Part shown: positions 8,231 to 15,469 of the stretch, one piece after another
Numbering within the stretch: position 1 is the stretch's first letter
Layout of the letters: every line of letters begins with the position of its first letter
From: Balneolaceae bacterium
GTDB taxonomy: Bacteria > Bacteroidota > Rhodothermia > Balneolales > Balneolaceae
NCBI GenBank assembly: GCA_007134085.1
Contig: SLLL01000017.1
Location: 1 to 40,820, forward strand
DNA length: 40,820 bases
Direction of reading: 5' to 3'
Notes under the pieces: generated by a model
What the model was told of the DNA's origin: nothing
The model's input: the letters and a program-made list of their open reading frames with translations, nothing else
Database searches by the model: none
Position numbers and translations under genes: made by a program

Positions 8231-8962
8231 ATGCCAAAAAAAATTATTGAAATTCAGGATCTTAAGCGGCACTACAAAATGGGCCAAACCATTGTGCGGG
8301 CATTGGACGGTGTTACATTTGATATTGCAGAGAATGAGTATATAGCTATTATGGGGCCATCGGGTTCAGGTAAATCAACCTTGATGAATCTTATCGGCTG
8401 CCTCGACTCTCCAACTGGTGGCGAATATATTTTGAATGGCCACCGGGTTAGCGACCTGGATGATTCAGAGCTTGCACAGATCAGAAACCGCGAGATCGGA
8501 TTTGTTTTCCAAACGTTTAACCTTTTGCCGCGGACCGACTGCCTAAGCAATGTGGAATTGCCGCTTATCTACTCCGGTATAAAGAGTAAGGTTCGTAAAG
8601 AGAAAGCATCAGAAACTCTCACGAAAGTTGGATTGGGCGACCGAATGGATCACAAACCGAATGAACTCTCGGGTGGCCAGCGCCAACGTGTGGCTATTGC
8701 GAGAGCACTTGTAAATGATCCGTCTATACTTCTTGCTGACGAACCAACCGGTAACCTCGATAGTAAAACCGGCGATGAAATTATGCTTCTCTTTGAAGAG
8801 CTATATCGTTCCGGCAACACCATTATTCTCGTAACACACGAGAACGATATTGCAAACTATGCCCGGCGCGTAATTAGGCTGCGCGATGGCAAAATTGAGG
8901 TTGATGAAAAGATTCAAAACCCTACACTTGCCAATAAAGAGATCGGAGCTTTAGCAGTTTAA
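8231..8962 (+). CDS. MacB/LolD-type ABC transporter ATP-binding protein
   Basis: 243 residues, a complete nucleotide-binding domain. Walker [10 protein letters not shown] is at 42-50, the Q-loop VFQTFNLLP at 92-100, the ABC signature LSGGQ at 146-150, Walker B ILLADE at 166-171, the D-loop GNLD follows, and the switch His is in VTHE (203). The sequence class is that of MacB/LolD/FtsE ATPases, which power FtsX-fold permeases. It has no membrane domain and no permease gene next to it, so the tandem permeases at 1595-4060, about 4 kb upstream, are the natural partners. It could also serve other FtsX-type permeases in the genome. It lies 29 bp after the adaptor stop, probably in one operon with TolC and the adaptor. 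Confidence 0.93.
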   Translation: MPKKIIEIQDLKRHYKMGQTIVRALDGVTFDIAENEYIAIMGPSGSGKSTLMNLIGCLDSPTGGEYILNGHRVSDLDDSELAQIRNREIGFVFQTFNLLPRTDCLSNVELPLIYSGIKSKVRKEKASETLTKVGLGDRMDHKPNELSGGQRQRVAIARALVNDPSILLADEPTGNLDSKTGDEIMLLFEELYRSGNTIILVTHENDIANYARRVIRLRDGKIEVDEKIQNPTLANKEIGALAV

Positions 8963-9031
8963 GTTTTGATTACAATATTTAAGGAATGCTGGAACTTGTG
9001 AACCTGCATTCTTGAATAAAGCGTTTTTTTC

Positions 9032-9059
9032 AATTGATTTTTCAGTTTATAAATCAATT
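9032..9059 (+). terminator. A/T-rich inverted repeat after the ATPase gene, possible terminator
   Basis: AATTGATTT (9032-9040) and AAATCAATT (9051-9059) form a perfect 9-bp stem with a 10-nt loop. A run of seven T precedes it (9024-9030) and only a short T-stretch follows. The stem is all weak pairs but one G-C, so efficiency would be modest. It is the best candidate end for the tolC-adaptor-ATPase transcript. Confidence 0.35.
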
Positions 9060-9119
9060 TATCTTCTCTATTAAAGCCATCTGCTGAACCAAGAAGCAGC
9101 TGCAATTGTTTACGTCAGA

Positions 9120-10625
9120 ATGAAAAGGAAAAAAACAGATTTTGATGTAATTGTAGCCGGCGCCGGTATGGGTGGCATGACAGCAGCCTCTCTACTTGCC
9201 AATACAGGCTACAGAGTTTTGGTTCTCGAAAAAGCACATGTAACGGGCGGATGCAGCTCTTCATACTATCGAAAAGGGTATATCTTTGAATCAGGTGCCA
9301 CCACGCTTATCGGGTTTGATGTAAACCAGCCTTTAAGGATGCTTGAAGATACTCTTGGCATTACATTGCCCAAAGAAGCCATTGTTCCATCCATGAGTGT
9401 ACATATTGGCAATAAAACGGTTACCCGCTGGCAGAACAGGGAACAGTGGATAGATGAAGTAATTACAAAATTTGGCGAACCAACAGAGCAAGAAACATTC
9501 TGGAAGCTGGCATTTGATATATCTGATGTGGTTTGGAAGGTTTCAGGCAAGAACAATTTTTTTCCCCCGATTGAAACTTCTGATTGGCTACAACTCCTGA
9601 AAAACAATCCCCGTGATGTTTGGGTACTGCCTTATGCACTGAAATCGGTAAAAAAATCAGCAACCGATATTGGAATTTCAAACCCGGAGTTTTTCAAATT
9701 CCTGGATGAACAGCTCATTATTTCGGCACAAGCAGATTCTGTGAATACACCTTTTCTCTTTGGTGCCCCCGCTATCACTTATACAAACTACACCAATTAT
9801 TACGTGCCGGGTGGGCTTCATGAAATGGTAAAAACCCTTGAAGAATTCCTGAAGGAAAGAGGTTCGGAAATCCACACGAAAGAGGGTGTGAAAAGCATTG
9901 ACAAAAATGAAGGGGGATTTGAAGTAATTAGTACAAAGGGCAGAGTTTACACGGCAAAATCGGTGGTTTCAAATATACCGGTTTGGAATATGCCGGATTA
10001 TACAGCCGGTAGGATTGCAGACTATTTCAAAAAAGAAGCGGCAAAGTACGATGATGCCTGGGGTGCCTTTACCATGGGTATTGTAACGGATGATGTTTAT
10101 GATGACGATATGACTCTGCATCACCAAATTCACATTAACGAAAATGAAAAAGCAGAAGGATTGGACTCTGATTCTGTGTTTGTTTCCATGTCGAAACGAG
10201 GAGATACCGCACGGGCTAAAGAGGGTACAAGGGTGTTGAATATATCAACTCATACCAAACCTGAATTTTGGTTTGAGCAAAATGGTGACTATGAATCCCA
10301 AAAACTCAATGTTCAAAAAAGAATCATCACCATTTTAAAAGAGAAACTGCCCGATTTTGGTAAGGCAGAAATTAAACTAAGCTTTTCTGCTACACCGGTT
10401 AGCTGGAGCAACTGGGTGTATCGAAAAAAGGGAAGGGTTGGAGGCATCCCCCAGAGTATGAGCCGCTCTCTGCTGGACTGGACTCCAAACAAAACTCCAT
10501 TTGCCGGCCTCTATCTTTGCGGTGATACTGTTTTCCCGGGACAGGGCATTCCGGGCGTTACTTTAAGCGGATTTAACGTATATTACAGGCTTGAAAAATA
10601 TTTAAAAAATCTCTCGAATCATTGA
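9120..10625 (+). CDS. CrtI/CrtISO-family FAD-dependent oxidoreductase
   Basis: 501 residues. The N-terminal dinucleotide fold has GAGMGG (14-19), an acidic strand end LVLEKA, and the GGCSSSYYRKGYIFESGATTLIG segment typical of carotenoid isomerases and desaturases. The C-terminal FAD/substrate motif is FAGLYLCGDTVFPGQGIPGVTLSG, the family hallmark. Members desaturate or isomerise polyene chains (phytoene desaturase, CrtISO, CrtD) or, in plants, reduce retinol derivatives. Closest by motif is the CrtISO/CrtD side, but the substrate cannot be fixed from sequence alone. No phytoene synthase or cyclase gene is nearby, which is unusual because crt genes normally cluster. The stop codon overlaps the TTG start of the rhomboid gene, so the two are translationally coupled. 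Confidence 0.85.
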   Translation: MKRKKTDFDVIVAGAGMGGMTAASLLANTGYRVLVLEKAHVTGGCSSSYYRKGYIFESGATTLIGFDVNQPLRMLEDTLGITLPKEAIVPSMSVHIGNKTVTRWQNREQWIDEVITKFGEPTEQETFWKLAFDISDVVWKVSGKNNFFPPIETSDWLQLLKNNPRDVWVLPYALKSVKKSATDIGISNPEFFKFLDEQLIISAQADSVNTPFLFGAPAITYTNYTNYYVPGGLHEMVKTLEEFLKERGSEIHTKEGVKSIDKNEGGFEVISTKGRVYTAKSVVSNIPVWNMPDYTAGRIADYFKKEAAKYDDAWGAFTMGIVTDDVYDDDMTLHHQIHINENEKAEGLDSDSVFVSMSKRGDTARAKEGTRVLNISTHTKPEFWFEQNGDYESQKLNVQKRIITILKEKLPDFGKAEIKLSFSATPVSWSNWVYRKKGRVGGIPQSMSRSLLDWTPNKTPFAGLYLCGDTVFPGQGIPGVTLSGFNVYYRLEKYLKNLSNH

Positions 10626-11248
10626 ATTACCAAGGCGACAATTATCAACCCAACACTCAATTCTCCATCTTTCCACCAGCAGTAAAGCATCTGCTTATAG
10701 TTAACCTGCTGGTATTTGTAGCGCTCAGTAATCCTATGCTTTATAGGTTTCTGATGGAGTTTGGTGCACTATGGCCCATTGGTTCCGGCTTGTTTATACC
10801 TACTCAGCTGGTAACTTATATGTTTCTGCATGCGGGTTTCGGGCACATCATTTTCAATCTTTTTGCACTGTGGATTTTTGGCCAGGGAATTGAAAATTTC
10901 TGGGGCACTAAACGATTTGCCACCTATTACTTTTTAACCGGTATTGGTGCGGCGCTAATACACATGTGGATTGGCGGTACAGGAGCGCCAACGGTGGGTG
11001 CATCAGGCGCAGTATTTGGAATTCTGCTCGCATTTGGAATGATGTTTCCGGACAGGTACATCATAATGTTAATCCCGCCTATTCCAATTAAAGCTAAATA
11101 TTTTGTAGCCATTTTTGGTGTATTTGAACTGGTATCTGGCTTGATGCGGCCAGATAGTGGTATTGCTCACTTTGCCCATCTTGGCGGGATGGTAGTAGGT
11201 TATATCTTGATAAAATTCTGGGGCCTGAAAGGAGAAAATCACTATTAG
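10622..11248 (+). CDS. Rhomboid-family intramembrane serine protease (first of pair)
   Basis: 208 residues, six predicted membrane helices. The catalytic serine is in VGASGAVFG (S128) and the catalytic histidine in HFAHLGG (H186). The upstream FLHAGFGHIIFNLFALWIFG carries the conserved HxxxN helix that forms the oxyanion region. The start is a TTG at 10622 whose last two bases overlap the TGA of the oxidoreductase. No strong ribosome-binding site is visible, so re-initiation after the upstream gene is likely. Rhomboids cleave membrane-anchored proteins within the bilayer; targets are unknown here. A second rhomboid gene follows after 3 bp. Confidence 0.92.
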   Translation: MNYQGDNYQPNTQFSIFPPAVKHLLIVNLLVFVALSNPMLYRFLMEFGALWPIGSGLFIPTQLVTYMFLHAGFGHIIFNLFALWIFGQGIENFWGTKRFATYYFLTGIGAALIHMWIGGTGAPTVGASGAVFGILLAFGMMFPDRYIIMLIPPIPIKAKYFVAIFGVFELVSGLMRPDSGIAHFAHLGGMVVGYILIKFWGLKGENHY

Positions 11249-11251
11249 ATA

Positions 11252-12136
11252 ATGCAAGGCATGTATCAGCAAGAATCTTTTAGCAGTGCGTTTAAACGCG
11301 GTTTTCAGCGGATGCCGCTAATCATCCGTACAATTATTGCCATCAATGTTATTGTATTTATTTTTCAGGCAGTGTTTGGCAATATTCAAGTTGGCGGCTT
11401 TTCTCTAAACCATTACATCAACTACTACCTTGCCTTTAATCCATCTCTTGGCACTGCTATAACTCAACCCTGGCGGTTTGTTACTTACATGTTTCTGCAT
11501 GGCGGTGGGTTTCATTTACTGTTTAATATGCTTTGGTTATGGTGGATGGGGCGTTCTGTTGAAGAGGCTGTAGGCCCGCGAACATTTGCTGTACTGTATT
11601 TTGGTGCAGGTATTGGTGGCGCATTGTTTCAAATTATTTTTTCAGCACTTCTTGGTGCTAATTTAGTTATTGGCGCTTCAGGAGCTGTGTACGGTATAAT
11701 GGTAGCTTTTGCTTACATGTATCCCAGAGCTCCAATAATGCTGATATTTCTGCCTCCGATAGAAGCTCGTTTTGTTGTGGCGGGCCTTATATTGTTTAGT
11801 GTTCTTTTTTTGGGAGCCGGAGATGGTGTTGCCCATATGGTTCACCTCGGCGGTGCCGGTGTTGGATACCTCTTAATAAAAGCCCATTATGGAGGGCACG
11901 ATCTTTCAAAATATGTTCGGCCAATTGAGCGGCTTTGGACGGAATCACCAAAAAAGAAAGAGAAAAAATCCCGCCCTAAAAATAAAAAGATGTATTCCGT
12001 AAGTGATGTAGAAATAGTTGAGGAAACCGATCAAACTGAATTGGACGCCATTCTCGAAAAAATCTCGAAAAGCGGCTACGACGGCCTAACGGCAGAAGAG
12101 AAGAGGAAGTTGTTTGAGTTGAGTAAAAGAAATTAA
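11252..12136 (+). CDS. Rhomboid-family intramembrane serine protease with DUF6576-like C-terminal tail
   Basis: 294 residues. The membrane protease core covers about residues 20-215, with catalytic Ser in IGASGAVYG (S143), catalytic His in HMVHLGG (H198), and the FLHGGGFHLLFNMLWLWWMG helix. A cytoplasmic extension follows: a Lys-rich linker (SPKKKEKKSRPKNKK), then a short helical module from about residue 255 to the end (LDAILEKISKSGYDGLTAEEKRKLF). That module resembles the small DUF6576 domain found behind many Bacteroidota rhomboids. The two rhomboids differ: only this one has the tail and a longer periplasmic or N-terminal part, so they are not recent duplicates. Substrates unknown. Confidence 0.92.
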   Translation: MQGMYQQESFSSAFKRGFQRMPLIIRTIIAINVIVFIFQAVFGNIQVGGFSLNHYINYYLAFNPSLGTAITQPWRFVTYMFLHGGGFHLLFNMLWLWWMGRSVEEAVGPRTFAVLYFGAGIGGALFQIIFSALLGANLVIGASGAVYGIMVAFAYMYPRAPIMLIFLPPIEARFVVAGLILFSVLFLGAGDGVAHMVHLGGAGVGYLLIKAHYGGHDLSKYVRPIERLWTESPKKKEKKSRPKNKKMYSVSDVEIVEETDQTELDAILEKISKSGYDGLTAEEKRKLFELSKRN

Positions 12137-12143
12137 TGGTGCA

Positions 12144-12171
12144 GTTTACAAGAGGCAGTTTAAAGTTGACA
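12144..12171 (+). repeat. Left inverted repeat of the S23 cassette
   Basis: 28-nt arm starting GTTTACA and ending GTTGACA. It pairs with 12580-12607 at 21 of 28 positions. Separately, AAAGTTGACAA at 12162-12172 is an exact 11-bp inverse match to TTGTCAACTTT at 12600-12610, and CAGTTTACA at 12142-12150 is an exact inverse match to TGTAAACTG at 12580-12588. Confidence 0.6.
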
Positions 12172-12188
12172 ATTATCAGGAACCTAAC

Positions 12189-12572
12189 ATGGGAAGCTTC
12201 AGAGATTTAACGGTTTACAAAAAATCTTATAAGGCTGCAATGGAAATTTTTGAGTTAACAAAAGGGTTTCCACAAGAAGAAAAATACGCTTTGACAAGTC
12301 AGTTGAGACGATCATCACGTTCTGTTGCGAGATCAATCGGAGAAGCATACAGAATGAGAAATTATCCAAATCATTTTGTAAGCAAGATTAGTGACGCTGA
12401 TATGGAGAATACTGAAACGATGATCTCTTTAGATTTTGCAGAAAGCTGTAAATATATATCAAATCAACAGAATATCAGTTTACAAAATCAATTAGTGGAA
12501 GTTGGCAAATTGCTAAATCATATGATGAACAATCCTGAAAGCTATCAACGAAAAAAGCGTAACTCCGGTTAG
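12189..12572 (+). CDS. Four-helix bundle protein, S23/23S rRNA intervening-sequence protein family
   Basis: 127 residues. The family core is clear: SFRDLTVYKKSYKAAMEIFEL, then GFPQEEKYALTSQLRRSSRSVARSIGEAYR, then a third helix with DAxMENTETMISLDFA and a fourth through LVEVGKLLNHMM. Proteins of this fold form small pentameric helical bundles with a basic groove thought to bind nucleic acid. They were first seen encoded inside 23S rRNA intervening sequences, and the free-standing versions have no assigned function. An AGGA at 12178-12181 gives a reasonable ribosome-binding site. Base composition is visibly more A/T-rich than the genes on both sides. It stands alone between a rhomboid gene and ispG, inside inverted repeats. 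Confidence 0.88.
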   Translation: MGSFRDLTVYKKSYKAAMEIFELTKGFPQEEKYALTSQLRRSSRSVARSIGEAYRMRNYPNHFVSKISDADMENTETMISLDFAESCKYISNQQNISLQNQLVEVGKLLNHMMNNPESYQRKKRNSG

Positions 12573-12579
12573 ATATTAG

Positions 12580-12607
12580 TGTAAACTGTCAATTGCCATT
12601 TGTCAAC
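12580..12607 (-). repeat. Right inverted repeat of the S23 cassette
   Basis: Reverse-complement partner of 12144-12171. It starts TGTAAACTGTC eight bases after the S23 stop codon and ends TTGTCAAC. If the region is transcribed, the two arms could pair and place the S23 coding region in a large loop. Confidence 0.6.
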
Positions 12608-12638
12608 TTTTTAATCAACGACCAAATAATTACCTAAA

Positions 12639-13871
12639 ATGGACATAATTCAGCGAAGAAAATCAATTCCCGTACAAATCGGCGATGTAACTGTAGGCGG
12701 TGGCAATGCTATTGTGGTGCAGTCTATGACTAATACCGATACCGCTGATATTGATGAAACCGTTGAGCAGATTGATCACCTGAACAAAGCAGGTTCTGAG
12801 CTGGTGCGTATCACTGTGAACAATGATGCAGCGGCGAAGGCGGTTCCATACATTAAAGAAAAGCTCATTAACCGGGGTGTTACTGTGCCTATCATTGGGG
12901 ACTTTCATTACAACGGGCATGTGTTACTTACAAAGTATCCCGATATGGCGAAGTCTTTGGCTAAGTTCAGAATCAACCCGGGAAATACAGGCACTAAAAC
13001 TCGTGATGAGAACTTTTGCACTATTGTTGAGCAAGCTATCAAATACGACAAACCCGTTCGTATTGGTGTAAATTGGGGATCACTCGATCAGCAATTGCTT
13101 GCGCAGTATATGGATGTGAATAATGCCCGTAAGGAGCCAAAATCGTCTAAAGAGGTGATGCTCGATACCATGATAGAAAGCGCCCGCAGATCTACAGCAC
13201 TTGCGGAGGATGTAGGCCTGCCATCAGACAAGATTGTTGTTAGCTGTAAAATGAGTGGTGTGCAAGACCTTATAACTGTTTACCAGCGAGTGGCTGACGT
13301 AATTCCCTACGCACTACACCTTGGGCTAACTGAAGCAGGCATGGGCATGAAGGGGACCGTGGCGAGCTCGGTTGCACTTGCGGTGCTTTTACAACAAGGA
13401 ATTGGTGATACCATTCGGGTATCGCTAACGCCAATGCCGGGAGCTGATAGGGCAGAGGAAGTGCGCATTTGCCAGCAGATTTTGCAATCGCTTGGTATTC
13501 GCAGCTTTATCCCGCAAGTTACATCCTGCCCGGGTTGCGGCCGTACCAAGAGTACTTACTTCCAGGAACTTGCCGATGAAATTCAAAATCACATTGTAGA
13601 GATGATGCCAATCTGGAGAGAAATTTATCCCGGTGTAGAGGAGATGGATGTTGCTGTAATGGGTTGTGTAGTGAATGGGCCGGGAGAGTCCAGACATGCA
13701 AATATTGGCATATCACTTCCAGGTACATTCGAAGAGCCAAAAGCTCCGGTGTATGTTGACGGCGAACACCATAGCACACTTCGGGGGGATAACATTGGGG
13801 CTGAATTCAGAAAAATGCTCGAAGATTATATCCAAAAAAATTACGGTAAGAGAGACAACGCTGTAGTTTAA
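12639..13871 (+). CDS. ispG: 4-hydroxy-3-methylbut-2-enyl diphosphate synthase (flavodoxin/ferredoxin type)
   Basis: 410 residues. It is the penultimate enzyme of the MEP isoprenoid pathway, converting methylerythritol cyclodiphosphate to HMBPP with a [4Fe-4S] cluster. The N-terminal TIM barrel starts [26 protein letters not shown]. The cluster ligands are C297 and C300 (CPGCGRTKS) and C343 (GCVVNGPGE), with E350 as the usual fourth ligand. The spacing from C300 to C343 is 43 residues, against 32 in the E. coli enzyme, because of an extra [14 protein letters not shown]-type segment; I recall this longer form from xanthomonad-like IspG. The inserted domain that makes most Bacteroidota IspG about 600 residues long is absent. 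Products feed carotenoid and menaquinone side chains. Confidence 0.95.
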   Translation: MDIIQRRKSIPVQIGDVTVGGGNAIVVQSMTNTDTADIDETVEQIDHLNKAGSELVRITVNNDAAAKAVPYIKEKLINRGVTVPIIGDFHYNGHVLLTKYPDMAKSLAKFRINPGNTGTKTRDENFCTIVEQAIKYDKPVRIGVNWGSLDQQLLAQYMDVNNARKEPKSSKEVMLDTMIESARRSTALAEDVGLPSDKIVVSCKMSGVQDLITVYQRVADVIPYALHLGLTEAGMGMKGTVASSVALAVLLQQGIGDTIRVSLTPMPGADRAEEVRICQQILQSLGIRSFIPQVTSCPGCGRTKSTYFQELADEIQNHIVEMMPIWREIYPGVEEMDVAVMGCVVNGPGESRHANIGISLPGTFEEPKAPVYVDGEHHSTLRGDNIGAEFRKMLEDYIQKNYGKRDNAVV

Positions 13872-13889
13872 ATCTCATCTAAAATATTT

Positions 13890-13919
13890 TTGACAAAGCG
13901 CCTTTATATAGTGTATTTA
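13890..13919 (+). promoter_or_regulatory. Putative sigma70-like promoter P1 of the starch locus
   Basis: TTGACA at 13890-13895 and TATTTA at 13914-13919 are separated by 18 bp. The predicted start point falls at or just before the operator at 13927, the classic position for LacI-type repression. Inferred from sequence only; the lineage may prefer other promoter motifs. Confidence 0.45.
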
Positions 13920-13926
13920 CACAAAA

Positions 13927-13940
13927 TGTAAGCAGTTACA
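13927..13940. promoter_or_regulatory. LacI-family operator O1 (imperfect palindrome)
   Basis: TGTAAGCAGTTACA, with flanking bases extending the symmetry to AATGTAAGC/AGTTACATT (13925-13942); only the central pair breaks the palindrome. It shares the half-site TGTAA with the perfect operator at 14067. The LacI-family gene at 15470 is the obvious candidate regulator. Confidence 0.7.
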
Positions 13941-13976
13941 TTAAAATTCTTTACTATTACATTTTATGAATCCGTA

Positions 13977-14003
13977 CTGCTGGCAGCCTGTAGTTGCCAG
14001 CGG
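13977..14003 (+). other. Stable hairpin between the two operators
   Basis: CTGCTGGCA (13977-13985) pairs with TGCCAGCGG (13995-14003): nine pairs including one T-G wobble, with a 9-nt loop. It is the only G/C-rich patch in a very A/T-rich spacer. It may terminate ispG transcription or fold in the leader of the P1 transcript. No T-run follows directly (CTCGTTTATTG), so terminator function is doubtful. Confidence 0.45.
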
Positions 14004-14035
14004 CTCGTTTATTGAAAGTTTTTGTTGTTTATATG

Positions 14036-14066
14036 TTGACTAAAATGTCTTTTTTTCTGATATTAC
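14036..14066 (+). promoter_or_regulatory. Putative promoter P2 of the SusE/F-like lipoprotein gene
   Basis: TTGACT at 14036-14041 and TATTAC at 14061-14066 are 19 bp apart, a non-ideal spacing. The interest is positional: the perfect LacI-type operator follows immediately at 14067, giving the same order (-35, -10, operator) as P1. Confidence 0.3.
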
Positions 14067-14080
14067 TGTAAGCGCTTACA
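14067..14080. promoter_or_regulatory. LacI-family operator O2 (perfect palindrome)
   Basis: TGTAAGCGCTTACA is a perfect 14-bp palindrome centred on CG, the standard shape of operators for LacI/GalR regulators whose hinge helix opens a central CpG. Distance between the centres of O1 and O2 is 140 bp, compatible with looping. Confidence 0.75.
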
Positions 14081-14093
14081 TTATTAAGCGTTG

Positions 14094-14113
14094 TAATAAT
14101 TTATAAATTATTA
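14094..14113. repeat. 20-bp A/T palindrome upstream of the lipoprotein gene
   Basis: TAATAATTTATAAATTATTA is its own reverse complement. It lies 13 bp after operator O2 and 42 bp before the start codon. It is purely A/T, so chance palindromy in such DNA is not negligible. It could influence DNA bending or leader folding. Confidence 0.35.
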
Positions 14114-14155
14114 AATTACAATTAGTTACAAATTTAACAAGTTAGGAGTAAGGAA

Positions 14156-15256
14156 ATGAAAAAATATTTAATGATTCTCTTCGCGATGTTCGTAGGCCTT
14201 GCGATGATCTCTTGCAGCGACGACAGCGTGAGCATTATAGAGGTGCCCGAAGAAGAAGAGCCAGAAGGTTTTATTTATTCAATTAATTTTGATGTAGAAG
14301 GCGGAGGAACATTCACATTCTCTGTAGATATGGAAGGTGCCACAATAGAAGGCGAAGATTTACCGGACGAGTTTGAAGGTGACATATTTACCTTCGATCC
14401 AGATGAGCATGAAGTATTTATTGCAGGTTCAATGGTAGGATGGCCTGAGCCCGGTTCTGAGAGATCTCTCAGATTAACACGTGCAGGATCTAATGGCGGA
14501 GACATACCGGCCGGAAATGCCGAATTCAAATTCTTTATTGTGATCGATCAGGTACCATCATGGGGATTTGGCGAATGGGAAGGAAATCCCAACAGAAGAG
14601 TTGAAGTTGTAAGCGGCGAATCATTTATGGCAGACTGGGGAGATCAACCCGAAGTTGAAGAGCCAGAAGGCGACTTCCCCGAGTCACTATTCTTAGCAGG
14701 CAGTTTCCAGGAAGTTAGTGGATATGGTTCTGACTGGTCACCAGCCGAAGGGCCGCAAATTCCAGCACTTGATACAGGTATTTATGATGGTTATGTATTC
14801 TTTGCAGAAGATGGTGCCGAATTTAAGCTTGTGAAAGGTGATGACTGGGGTGCAGGTGATTTTGGTGGCGCAGATGGCGAACTCACTGATGGTGGTGATA
14901 ACATTGCTGCTGGCGATGCAGGTTACAAAAGAGTTCATGTAAATGCTGTTGAAATGACATATTCACTCACCAACACTGTTTGGGGTATCATCGGTGATGC
15001 AACTCCAGGTGGATGGGATGAAAGTACAGAAATGGATTTCGACGAGGAGAGTAAAACATGGACAATCACTGTTGACCTGAATGATGGTGAAATGAAATTC
15101 CGTGCCAACGACTCTTGGGATATCAACGTGGGTGATAACGACGGAGACGGAACTCTTCAGAACGATGGTGGCAATATTGCGGTAGATGCAGGCAATTACA
15201 CAATCACATTAGATCTTAACGGTACAGAGTGGACGTACACCGTAGAAGCTAATTAA
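14156..15256 (+). CDS. SusE/SusF-type starch-binding outer membrane lipoprotein
   Basis: 366 residues. The N-terminal lipoprotein signal has a lipobox ending at C20 (LAMISC), followed by SDDS. The acidic mature protein appears to hold tandem beta-sandwich carbohydrate-binding modules. One is near 75-155 (VFIAGSMVGW...), one near 175-265 (LFLAGSFQEV...KLVKGDDWG), and the last from about 273 to the end (WGIIGDATPGGWDESTEMDFD...MKFRANDSWDINVGD...GGNIAVDAGNYTITLDL). That last module matches SusE/SusF C-terminal starch-binding modules well. It should sit on the cell surface and hold alpha-glucan near the secreted GH13 enzyme. AGGAG at 14144-14148 is a strong ribosome-binding site. No susC or susD gene is beside it, which is unusual. 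Confidence 0.88.
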   Translation: MKKYLMILFAMFVGLAMISCSDDSVSIIEVPEEEEPEGFIYSINFDVEGGGTFTFSVDMEGATIEGEDLPDEFEGDIFTFDPDEHEVFIAGSMVGWPEPGSERSLRLTRAGSNGGDIPAGNAEFKFFIVIDQVPSWGFGEWEGNPNRRVEVVSGESFMADWGDQPEVEEPEGDFPESLFLAGSFQEVSGYGSDWSPAEGPQIPALDTGIYDGYVFFAEDGAEFKLVKGDDWGAGDFGGADGELTDGGDNIAAGDAGYKRVHVNAVEMTYSLTNTVWGIIGDATPGGWDESTEMDFDEESKTWTITVDLNDGEMKFRANDSWDINVGDNDGDGTLQNDGGNIAVDAGNYTITLDLNGTEWTYTVEAN

Positions 15257-15281
15257 AAATTCATGTGGTTATGAATTGAAG

Positions 15282-15314
15282 CCCGCTCACATGAAACTGT
15301 GGGCGGGTTTTTTT
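15282..15314 (+). terminator. Strong rho-independent terminator after the SusE/F-like gene
   Basis: CCCGCTCACA (15282-15291) pairs with TGTGGGCGGG (15298-15307) through ten pairs, one a T-G wobble, with a 6-nt loop. Seven T follow (15308-15314). It separates the lipoprotein transcript from the LacI/GH13 genes. Confidence 0.92.
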
Positions 15315-15469
15315 ATCCTTACTGGCCACATAAATTACCGGTCTCTCATCAAATATTCTCGTTCTCTTTGAATGGCCGCCTGCAATAAATTTGCTTAACT
15401 ATTCCGGGTGATCATGCAAAGAGATTAGGCCGAGAACTGGAAATCACGAATCAAAAAAAGAGTAATAAA

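Larger units (their letters stand above)
12144..12607. mobile_element. Putative S23-type cassette: four-helix-bundle gene bounded by imperfect inverted repeats
   Basis: The left flank (12144-12171) and the right flank (12580-12607) are inverted copies of each other, with 21 of 28 positions identical by hand alignment. They bracket a single small gene (12189-12572). Each arm holds both GTTTACA and GTTGACA in swapped order, so each arm also has internal repeat structure. The element begins 7 bp after the stop of the second rhomboid gene and ends 31 bp before ispG, as if dropped into a single transcription unit. No transposase and no target-site duplication were found. The layout recalls the intervening sequences of 23S rRNA, in which an S23 ORF sits in the loop of a long stem. 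Mobility is inferred. Confidence 0.5.
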
